A stretch of 64,000 bases of DNA, taken from NCBI GenBank assembly GCA_902728285.1, contig CACVBU010000635.1, positions 62,001 through 126,000 on the forward strand. The letters are read 5' to 3'. The position numbers were made by a program, and so were the translations under genes. The notes below the pieces were generated by a model that searched no databases, was not told the origin of the DNA, and saw nothing but the letters and a program-made list of their open reading frames with translations. This document shows positions 8,622-20,600 of the stretch, in pieces. The stretch's first letter is position 1, and each line of letters begins with the position of its first letter. This stretch comes from Clytia hemisphaerica. Its lineage: Eukaryota > Cnidaria > Hydrozoa > Leptothecata > Clytiidae.

Positions 8622-11600
8622 CACATGACAGCTGTATACAAGTGATTGAGGTATAAACATCTTTGAATTTATCAACCAAAACACCAGTCACAGAGGCCAA
8701 CAAATGAATGCTAAATTGAAGAGGTAGAAGATATTATCTTCATGAAGCCATGACCAGCTGACAACTCCAGCTAAAGAGGATTGATATTTTTTTACCGATT
8801 GTGAAAAGTACTCCACTTGAAATCGGCAATTACTAACTGATCAGACTTTTAACCAGGAATGTTAGCCGAAAACGCTCGAGGGATTTAGAGGGAAATAGGG
8901 TTGTTTATGGCACACGAAAGAGTAGGGAAGGTGGAAAATAAGTCTGAATGATTGTAGTTGAAGTAGAGAGTAGAACCAAAGCTATTAAAACAAGTGATAC
9001 TTTTATGGACCTACCTGGTTATGTATTTAACACATATAATTGATATATACGTGAGCATGACCGTTAAACAATCATTCAGAACACAAATAGTGACGATCTA
9101 TTAAAATTAGCCGTTTATTTCTTATAAAAAAACGTTTAGAAACCAAAACTTCATGCCCTTGAAATATTCTTTCATATTCAAGACTTCGTTAGCAAAAAAA
9201 ACATATATCTCATCAAAAAATTGAATAATTTGGCTAAGAATATTGATGTATCCTTATTAATAGTGATTCTTATAGCTAAACATGCGTTTTTTGAGCTAAA
9301 AAATTATTTTTTTACAAAAATCTGCTTGAGTCATCTTTTACCTACTTTCATGCAAAAAATCAGAAAAAAACAATAATCCAATATTTCACAAAGTCCAAAA
9401 AACCCTTTTTTAGCCTTTTTTTGGCCCAAATTATTTGCCCAAAAACATTTTTTTTCAAAAATCGGGCTCCGTCACAGTCGAGGGTTTATAATTATGCATC
9501 CTTCTGCAAAAAATCATAAAGAATAAAAGAGCCAATCTCGAGAAAAGCTAATACCTAAGTAATTGATAATGTTCTTATAAAAAATATCGAATTTGGCCAG
9601 TTTTTCTATAAAAACACGCCAAGCAACCAAAATTTCATGTCTAAACACACATATTCTTCAAAAGTAAGCCCTCATGAGCAAAAAAAAACATCTATCTCAT
9701 AAAAAAATTGATTAATTTGACTAAGAACATTGATGTATGCTTATTAATAGTGATTCTTATAGATAAACATGCGTTTTTTGAGCCAACAAAATTTTTTTGC
9801 AAAAATCTGCTTCGGCCATCTTTTACCTATGATGGTACTTTCATGCGAAAAATCAGAAAAAATTAATGATCCAAAAGTACAAAAAACCCGTTTTTTAGCC
9901 GTTTTTTGGCCCAAATTTGCCCCCCAAAATTTTTTTTCGAAAATCGGGCTCCGTCACATTTTGGCCACTACCATTTTGCACCTTTATACCAAAAATCAAA
10001 AGATTCCTATGATTCAATCCTGAGAAAAGTTGGTAACAGACGAACGGACGAACGAACGAACGGACGGACGAACAAACATAGGTTAATTTATAGGACCTCC
10101 ACCGGGGTAGGTCCCAAAACTCTGGTCTGGTGAATGTGGTAATGTATTGTTTTAGCTTTATTGTCAACCATTCCTTTGTTGTAAATCAAAAGGCAAGTTG
10201 AGATTTGCATACTTTTTGATTACGTTACCTTTTTTGACACTTGGGATTGGTTAATTTTATAATCACATGATCAAAAACTTTGCAAAACAAATCAATTTAA
10301 GATACGCAAGCGCTAACGGTTAATAATACAAGGAAACAAAAGCCTTCCAGACCGGGGATTTTTATAATGACTATGGTAGAACAAACCTTCCATCTTTGCA
10401 TCCAATAAAAGTATATTCTTTGCATGGGTGATAACAAACACAAGACCCATTCCCCTGAACGAAAAACAAGGGTAACATAAAAAATAAAATAACTAATAAG
10501 ACAACATTCTAATAGAAGAACAATCTACTCAATAGGTATCAATTAGTGCAATTTGCTAAAGAATTTTCCCCTACTTATGACGTAAAGCGTAAAAAACGCG
10601 GTCTGGACAGGGTTAAGGAGGAACGCTCCTAGCCTGTTAATATCACAAGGTAGTTTTAGGGTAGTCTGTTTGGGAAAGCAGTCTTCTCTCAATGTTGCTG
10701 ACAATCAGCAAAATCAGAAAAAAAGGAAGCCTATATAAGAAAAGTATCCGCCTTTTAGGGAAAAGTTACCATTTTTACATCCAGCTATCCATGACGTCAC
10801 GTACCTTGACCGATGTTTTATTGGTGCCACTTTTGGTTTGGACGTTGATTGTATACAAAGTGCCGTCAGCCGAAAGACTACACATGCTTTCTTTGTAAAT
10901 TGGATCTGTTGCCAGACCACTGATGACGTCATCTTGACCCTGTATATTAGATGATGTTATGCTCGAACTAGAATTCACTTCCAATATAAGAATCAGCTCT
11001 TAAATCAGCCCAGCTTTTAATAGTAATGATAAAAACACAGATTAACCCATAAAGTGCTAGGAGACTGTTTAAGAGTTGGGGGGAAGTGATCTCCGTAAAA
11101 GCCCGTATCTGTAAGAACATCAACGCAACAAATTCAGAAAACTAGTTAAGTTTGAAGCATAGTGCGGAAAGGGGTCTGACCCCCCCCTCTTGGCATCGCC
11201 CAACCTTTAAAAATGCCTTTTCCCCAAGGATTTTGGACAAAAATAGCTAACAAATATATGTGAAATATCTTTAGAGAGAGAAAGCGAAATAATAAAATTC
11301 GTTCTTCTTTTTTGGCTCAGACCACTCTAACAGAAAACTTCCTTTCATGAAGACCAAATTTCATAATAGTGCTTAAAACTACAATATATATGTAATCCTC
11401 CTTGCTACCCCCCCCCTTTTTCATTAAAATTTCTGACCCCCCCTCCCCATCTTCTTCATTTGTCGGAATGTGTCATCCCACCCTTTTTTAAGGGCCCATC
11501 TAGTGTGAAGACAATCCTCCTTGGTGAACTCATACCTAGATTCCTAGCACTTTGAAGGTTAAAATTCAGAAACTAATTTTTCCGAGTCCACTTCACTGTA

Positions 11601-14600
11601 TGTACTCAGGGCTTTATTATATTAATGAAAAGGTAGTTAGCCAAAAGTTTACTCCGGATGTTCAGAAGTGAGGATACGTATGTAGTTATCGCATAGTGCA
11701 GAGTGCAATATGAGATTTATTTCTCGAATTCTTTTATTTTTATTCTTTATTTTCACGAGCCTTTAGGCGAGGTATTACTCTTAGGTTTCAAAAAAAAAAG
11801 GAGGGGGTTGGAAAATTTTCAAAATTTTAATAAACAGGGGGGGTTGGAAATTGTACTTGCGAAAACCCCAAAATAAGGTAAATATAGGCTAAAATCAGGC
11901 TGTTTAGAGCAGAATAAGGGACCTTCTCTTTGAAAGCTGAAAAAATTCTTACAAGTTAATAAACGGGGAGGGGGTCATAATAAGGTTATTTGGAACCTAA
12001 GGGTATATAATAATACTCGTTTGAAATTTTTTAAACAGCAACATTCAAAAACATAGGGTGTTTGCCGGTAGTTTTTACTGTCTATACAACAGACTATATT
12101 CTGTCTAAATTGATGCGCAGTGACAAACAGACTATATTCTGTCTAAATTGATGCGTAGTGGCAAACAGACTATATTCTGTCTAATTGATGCGTAGTGACA
12201 ACAGACTATATTCTGTCTAAATTGATGCGTAGTGACAAACAGACTATATTCTGTCTAAATTGATGCGTAGTGGCAAACAGACTATATTCTGTCTAAATTG
12301 ATGCGCAGTGGCAAACAGACTATATTCTGTCTAAATTGATGCGCAGTGACAAACAGACTATATTCTGTCTAAATTGATGCGTAGTGACAAACAGACTATA
12401 TTCTGTCTAAATTGATGCGAAGTGACAAACAGACTATATTCTGTCTAAATTGATGCGCAGTGGCAAACAGACTATATTCTGTCTAAATTGATGCGCAGTG
12501 GCAAACAGACTATATTCTGTCTAAATTGATGCGTAGTGACAAACAGACTATATTCTGTCTAAATTGATGCGTAGTGACAAACAGACTATATTCTGTCTAA
12601 ATTGATGCGTAGTGACAAACAGACTATATTCTGTCTAAATTGATGCGCAGTGGCAAACAGACTATATTCTGTCTAAATTGATGCGCAGTGACAAACAGAC
12701 TATATTCTGTCTAAATTGATGCGCAGCGGCAAACAGACTATATTCTGTCTAAATTGATGCGCAGTGACAAACAGACTATATTCTGTCTAAATTGATGCGC
12801 AGTGGCAAACAGACTATATTCTGTCTAAATTGATGCGCACTGACAAACAGACTATATTCTGTCTAAATTGATGCGCAGTGGCAAACAGACTATATTCTGT
12901 CTAAATTGATGCGCAGTGACAAACAGACTATATTCTGTCTAAATTGATGCGCAGTGACAAACAGACTATATTCTGTCTAAATTGATGCGTAGTGGCAAAC
13001 AGACTATATTCTGTCTAAATTGATGCGTAGTGACAAACAGACTATATTCTGTCTAAATTGATGCGCAGTGACAAACAGACTAGTTTCTGTCTAAATTGAT
13101 GCGCAGTGGCAAACAGACTATATTCTGTCTAAATTGATGCGCAGTGACAAACAGACTATATTCTGTCTAAATTGATGCGCAGCGGCAAACAGACTATATT
13201 CTGTCTAAATTGATGCGTAGTGACAAACAGACTATATTCTGTCTAAATTGATGCGTAGTGACAAACAGACTATATTCTGTCTAAATTGATGCGCAGTGAC
13301 AAACAGACTATATACTGTCTAAATTGATGTGCAGTGGCAAACAGACTATATTCTGTCTAAATTGATGCGTAGTGACAAACAGACTATATTCTGTCTAAAT
13401 TGATGCGTAGTGACAAACAGACTATATTCTGTCTAAATTGATGCGTAGTGACAAACAGACTATATTCTGTCTAAATTGATGCGTAGTGGCAAACAGACTA
13501 TATTCTGTCTAAATTGATGCGTAGTGGCAAACAGACTATATTCTGTCTAAATTGATGCGTAGTGGCAAACAGACTATATTCTGTCTAAATTGATGCGTAG
13601 TGACAAACAGATTATATTCTGTCTAAATTGATGCGTAGTGACAAACAGACTATATTCTGTCTAAATTGATGCGTAGTGACAAACAGACTATATTCTGTCT
13701 AAATTGATGCGTAGTGACAAACAGACTATATTCTGTCTAAATTGATGCGTAGTGACAAACAGACTATATTCTGTCTAAATTGATGCGAAGTGACAAACAG
13801 ACTATATTCTGTCTAATTGATGCGCAGTGGCAAACAGACTATATTCTGTCTAAATTGATGCGTAGTGGCAAACAGACTATATTCTGTCTAAATTGATGCG
13901 TAGTGGCAAACAGACTATATTCTGTCTAAATTGATGCGTAGTGGCAAACAGACTATATTCTGTCTAAATTGATGCGTAGTGACAAACAGACTATATTCTG
14001 TCTAAATTGATGCGAAGTGACAAACAGACTATATTCTGTCTAAATTGATGCGCAGTGGCAAACAGACTATATTCTGTCTAAATTGATGCGTAGTGGCAAA
14101 CAGACTATATTCTGTCTAAATTGATGCGTAGTGGCAAACAGACTATATTCTGTCTAAATTGATGCGTAGTGGCAAACAGACTATATTCTGTCTAAATTGA
14201 TGCGTAGTGGCAAACAGACTATATTCTGTCTAAATTGATGCGTAGTGACAAACAGATTATATTCTGTCTAAATTGATGCGCACTGACAAACAGACTATAT
14301 TCTGTCTAATTTGATGCGTAGTGGCAAACAGACTATATTCTGTCTAAATTGATGCGTAGTGGCAAACAGACTATATTCTGTCTAAATTGATGCGTAGTGG
14401 CAAACAGACTATATTCTGTCTAAATTGATGCGTAGTGACAAACAGATTATATTCTGTCTAAATTGATGCGCAGTGGCAAACAGACTATATTCTGTCTAAA
14501 TTGATGCGTAGTGGCAAACAGACTATATTCTGTCTAAATTGATGCGTAGTGGCAAACAGACTATATTCTGTCTAAATTGATGCGCAGTGGCAAACAGACT

Positions 14601-17600
14601 ATATTCTGTCTAAATTGATGCGTAGTGGCAAACAGACTATATTCTGTCTAAATTGATGCGTAGTGACAAACAGACTATATTCTGTCTAAATTGATGCGCA
14701 GTGCAAAACAGACTATATTCTGTCTAAATTAATGCGTAGTGGCAAACAGACTATATTCTGTCTAAATTGATGCGTAGTGGCAAACAGACTATATTCTGTC
14801 TAAATTGATGCGTAGTGACAAACAGACTATATTCTGTCTAAATTGATGCGTAGTGACAAACAGACTATATTCTGTCTAAATTGATGCGCAGTGGCAAACA
14901 GACTATATTCTGTCTAAATTGATGCGTAGTGACAAACAGACTATATTCTGTCTAAATTGATGCGTAGTGGCAAACAGACTATATTCTGTCTAAATTGATG
15001 CGTAGTGACAAACAGACTATATTCTGTCTAAATTGATGCGCAGTGGCAAACAGACTATATTCGTCTAAATTGATGCGTAGTGGCAAACAGACTATATTCT
15101 GTCTAAATTGATGCGTAGTGGCAAACAGACTATATTCTGTCTAAATTGATGCGTAGTGGCAAACAGACTATATTCTGTCTAAATTGATGCGTAGTGCAAA
15201 CAGACTATATTCTGTCTAAATTGATGCTGTCTAAATTGATGCGTAGTGGCAAACAGACTATATTCTGTCTAAATTGATGCGAGTGGCAAACAGACTATAT
15301 CTGTGACAGCTGTCTAATTGATGCGAGTGACAAACAGACTATATTCTGTCTAAATTGATGCGAGTGGCAACAGACTATATTCTGTCTAAATGATGCGTAG
15401 TGGCAAACAGACTATATTCTGTCTAAATTGATGCGTAGTGGCAAATATTCTGTCTAAATTGATGCTCTGTACTAATGCTGTAGTGACAAACAGACTATAT
15501 TCTGTTGACATGCAACAGACTATATTCTGTCTAAATGATGCGCAGTGGCAAACAGACTATATTCTGTCTAAATTGATGCGTAGTGGCAAAACCGACTATA
15601 TTCTGTCTAAATTGATGCGTAGTGGACAAACAGACTATATTCTGTCTAAATTGATGCGTAGTGGCAAACAGACTATATTCTGTCTAAATTGATGCGTAGT
15701 GGACAAACAGACTATATTCTGTCTAAATTGATGCGTAGTGACAAAAACAGACTATATTCTGTCTAAATTGATGCGCAGTGACAAACAGACTATATTCTGT
15801 CTAAATTGATGCGTAGTGCAAACAGCTATATTTTGTCTAAATGATGCGTGGCAAACAGAATATTCTGTCTAATTGATGCGAGTGGCAAACAGACTATATT
15901 CTGTCTAAATTGATGCGTAGTGGCACAAACAGACTATATTCTGTCTAAATTGATGCGTAGTGGCAAACAGACTATATCTGTCTAAATTGATGCGTAGTGG
16001 CAAACAGACTATATTTCTGCTTTAAATTGATGCGTAGTGGCAAACAGACTATATTCTGTCTAAATTGATGCGTAGTGACAAACAGACTATATTCTGTCTA
16101 AATTGATGCGCATGCAAACAGACTATATTCTGTCTAAATTGATGCGCAGTGGAAAAGACTATATCTGTCTAAATTGATGCGTAGTGGCAAACAGACTATA
16201 TTCTGTCTAAATTGATGCGTAGTGGCAAACCGACTATATTCTGTCTAAATTGATGCGTAGTGACAAAAGACTATATTCTGTCTAAATTGATGCGTTAGTG
16301 GCAAACAGACTATATTCTGTCTAAATTGATGCGTAGTGGACAAACAGACTATATTCTGTCTAAAATTGATGCGTATGGCAAAACAGACTATATTCTGTCT
16401 AAATTGATGATGCGTAGTAGTGACAAACAGACTATATATCTGTCTAAATTGATGCGTAGTGACAAACAGACTATATTCTGTCTAAATGATGCGCAGTGAC
16501 AAAAACAGACTATATTCTGTCTAAATTGATGCGCGTGGACAAACAGACTATATTCTGTCTAAATTGATGCGTCGTGACAAACAGACTATACTCTAAATTG
16601 TACGTAGTGACAAACTATTTCTGTTTAAATTGATGCGCAGTGACCAACAGACTATATTCTGTTAAATTGATGCGCATGCAAACAGACTATATTCTGTCTA
16701 AATTGATGCGTAGTGGCAAACAGACTATATTCTGTCTAAATTGATGCGCAGTGGCAAACAGACTATATTCTGTCTAAATTGATGCGAAGTGACAAACAGA
16801 CTATATTCTGTCTAAATTGATGCGCAGTGACAAACAGACTATATTCTGTCTAAATTGATGCGCAGTGGCAAACAGACTATATTCTGTCTAAATTGATGCG
16901 TAGTGACAAACAGACTATATTCTGTCTAACTTGATGCAAAGTGACAAACAGACTATATTCTGTCTAAATTGATGCGAAGTGACAAACAGACTATATTCTG
17001 TCTAAATTGATGCGAAGTGGCAAACAGACTATATTCTGCGATGTCCCCTTTAAAAGTTTAAGGTATTGATGAAATTAAATTACCTCATTAACAATGCACA
17101 GCGTATCTTTCGCCTCGCGCAAAGGATCATTGCAACCCAACTCGATGCTCATCTTCAGTATGTTATTGTCCCCAGTTCCCAAAAATATCGTCTCGTTAAA
17201 AATGGTCATATTTCTTATGTTTTCACTGTAGTTCGATATCTATGAAGTAAAGAAAATTCGACCATTTTTAAATAAGCGAAATGTAAATCTAAGCCCTCAT
17301 CTACATGGTCTGCTTTTTCCCTCCGTATTTTTGACAAGTCGCCAATTCTTCCGTCCCTTACAACAAATGTAAGAAAGTCGACCGTCTAAATAAGAACAAA
17401 GATCGAAACAAACCTGCAGAAAATTCTTATGTATCGGATAATGGTACTGGTATTTAGTTTAAAGTTTGAAGAGAATAAAACTTGACTGATTATCATTCAG
17501 TAAAATATCAGAAAAAATGCTTTGAGAAAACATCGAGTTTAAGCTGCCGCCGTAACGCCTTCCCTTTATACAGTGCCCATCCCGTCTGATATTTTTGATA

Positions 17601-20600
17601 TAGAAGATGTGTTTCGTGTATACTATTCCCGTCCGAGAGTTATATGAAAGATCTATAAATTTCATTAAATTTGAATAAAAAATTTGAACGGCTAGAGGTT
17701 AATACAGTTATTGGATTTCTGAACCTTTTCAAGAAAATTGAAGAAGGTTCCCCAAAATTTAGGGTACCATAATACGCGACCTGCGTATTCTATAGCTTTT
17801 TTCACATGTACGTAAAATTTTACTTAACACCTTGAAGGGTGGGACTTTCCCTAAGCTTACGTAGTGTTTTAAGGCCTTATTAAGTAGAGTTTGCTTGCGT
17901 TCAAAAAGTTTTGAACGGAAGAAAAAGTCACTTAAGACCCTCTTAATCAACCAAAAATCTACATAATGTCGGGGAAATTCCCAAAAGACAGCCTTACGAA
18001 CGATTTTCCGTAAGGTCTTAAGTAAAACTTTACGTGCATGTGAAAAAAGCTTATCTAAATAAAGGTAAAAAACATTTATACTTACCGAAACTATTGATAC
18101 AGCCTGTTTCAAGTCTCTACTCCACGCTTTCACAACACCGTCCCGGTTGCCCGAACTGAATAAAATTCCGGTCTGTGAAATACACATTGAAGATATCCAA
18201 GACGCATGCGCATTGTTGACAACACGTTCAATTTGTAATGTTGTTCGTTTCCATAGCAATATAGTTCCATTGCTGTCACCTGTGAGCAGATCCTCTTTTC
18301 CACTGAATAATGCGAAGGTGATAGATTTGGGTTTAGGTAAGGTCTAAGATAAAAATAAGAGTAAGATATTTTATTAAAATTTAAGGCTGTCGGCTCACCA
18401 AACCTCAGCTCAGTTTGTAAAAAATATTGCTATTGTTCAATGAGAGTTGTTGATTCATATCACAGCATGTTTGGAAACCAAGAAGTAAAGTGAATAAAGG
18501 GAATAACCTAAAAAATCTAAAAGCCTGAATAGAGTTTGGAAAAAACTAAGAACAACTTAGTCTCCCCATCGAAAAAAAGGGCCTGACTAAAAGTGAACAA
18601 TTTTTCTCACCCCGAAGTTCGCTGCCTTATTTGATATAATACCGAGTTTATGTATTTGCACTTTTGAGGACGGTAGAGTGACTGAAGTGATTTGGAATAA
18701 CCCGCAATTCCGCCCCGCAAAATCGAGGACGGTAAAAGTGCTGATTTACCGTCGTCCTCAGCTGGTCAGGATCTAATCAAATTAGAACCTTACCGTCTCC
18801 GTCGCTGAAAAACACACATACATAAACTCGCTAATGTGATTGTTGTTGTATTCGTAAAAGCAAAGTCGACATTCATCCTTTCCAAAGATAACAAAGTGGA
18901 CATTGGTGGCTGTTGGTTGATAGTAAGTTGTTATTCCATTAAATGCATCAGGTATCTGAATAAAAGGTTTGAAACAATAGAGGACTGCTAAAATAATTTA
19001 TCCATCTTTGACGATAATTTGTCTAAGATTTAATTGGTTGAGAACCATGGAAAGTTGGGCTTAAAGGATTTGTTTTGATTGAAAGGTCTGATGATGCTGA
19101 TGTAGTAAAAACAAGTGCGACAAGATTAGAAAAAGGTTTTAAAAATCAAAATACATTGAATAAAAAAACATTCCTCAAACAAAGGGACTTTTACCGATAC
19201 TCTTTCGAATGTTTTTATGTTTATAATAAATAGAAATTTTTCTAACTTATAATCAAAATATTCGATTGTAAATTAGCTCGAAATCAACTTTGCTATTTTG
19301 TTTACAAAAGCAATAGAATATGAAACAACTTTCGATCTTTCAATTGTTTGCAGGATATCGTTGCGTAAAAAAGTAGCTTTAATTTATCTGACTTAGCATG
19401 AAGACACTGCCTAAAATAAGCTCCTTTTATTCCCGTAGAAAACCTTTAAAGGATTAGGTGATATGGCTCCAGACAAGGCTCCCTTTCCACCACAGTAATG
19501 TTGATAATCAGTTTTACGCAGTGATTCTTATTTCGGAACGCCCTTTTCCTACTTTGACGGCTAGTCTTTCAGAGTATGCACTTTCAGCCTCCTCGATTTC
19601 TGCTGGTTATAAAATGAGGGTTGTTTAAAAATCGTTTCAGTCACTCCACCGTTCCCGAAGGGGTAAATACATGAATCGTAGAATTTTATATACATTTATA
19701 TACATAACATATACATAAAATATTTCAACTTCTTGTAAGAAGAACCAATATACTTTTGGAGATCAAGAAATTAATGATGAAAAAAAAAAATGAATGCTAA
19801 TGATATTCAGTCTGGAAACCTATTCATAAAATTCAAGGGGTCAACTGTCTGCTTGTCAATGTCCATTGGGGTTGAGCGGACAACTGTGTGATAAAGGTTT
19901 GACACTAAAAAATCCATTCGCTTTAAAAGTGTGCACTCTTTCTTTGCTACCATGTAGAAACCACGTTCAAGGGAATTACTCTTATATAATAACCAGTGTA
20001 GTACAACCAGACATCAGGCATTCTTGAAAGGTTTTTTTTTGTATTTTTGTTCAAAAAAATAAGAGGAAGCAATTCAAGGACCATACCTTCGTTGTTGAAA
20101 CAGGATCGCTGTCTTTGACGTTGAAAATACATCCAAGGTTGACCCCTCCACTTTCTATGATGGCTACCAGCAACGTCTAATTGATAAAGAGAAGAAAAAT
20201 TAGGTTTCAAGTCCTGATATTGGGACGTTCGCTTGCTGGAATCTAAATCAAGCTTTAATGAAACGATACTGACCTCAGATAGAAAAGCAATCTTTTTGAA
20301 AATGGCAGCCTCGTATTGGTCAACATACAAAGTGGAGATGGTTGCCATATCAACAGTGCTCCATACATAAACTATACACTAAACGGAAAAAGAAAGTAAA
20401 CGACAAGATTTCATTTATTTCTAAATGATTTTTTAGTTAAAAGGAGGAGGACTCTCTTTAATACGAATTACGAATCCTTCACAGTGCAGCCCAATAAATC
20501 GAGCGGATAAATGGCCCTCCTGAAATCTATGAAATTTGATAAAATAAAACAAGATGTCATTCAAAGCAAATTTGTTTGGATTTGTCAATTTATTAAGGAG

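Noticed and set aside
10575..10697. Open minus-strand segment after a CAG acceptor, possible EML-like exon
   Set aside because: The exons at 10939-10805 and 10454-10387 already join in phase and align well with the EML order. Including this segment would break the phase or need a weak donor, and its composition is not WD-like.
15438..15692. 84-codon open frame in the satellite
   Set aside because: It simply reads the 38-bp unit where indels happen to keep the frame open; neighbouring units are closed.
12089..17037. Array resembling CRISPR repeats
   Set aside because: Units of 38 bases follow each other with no unique spacers, and the surroundings are eukaryotic gene introns without cas genes. 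It is a satellite.
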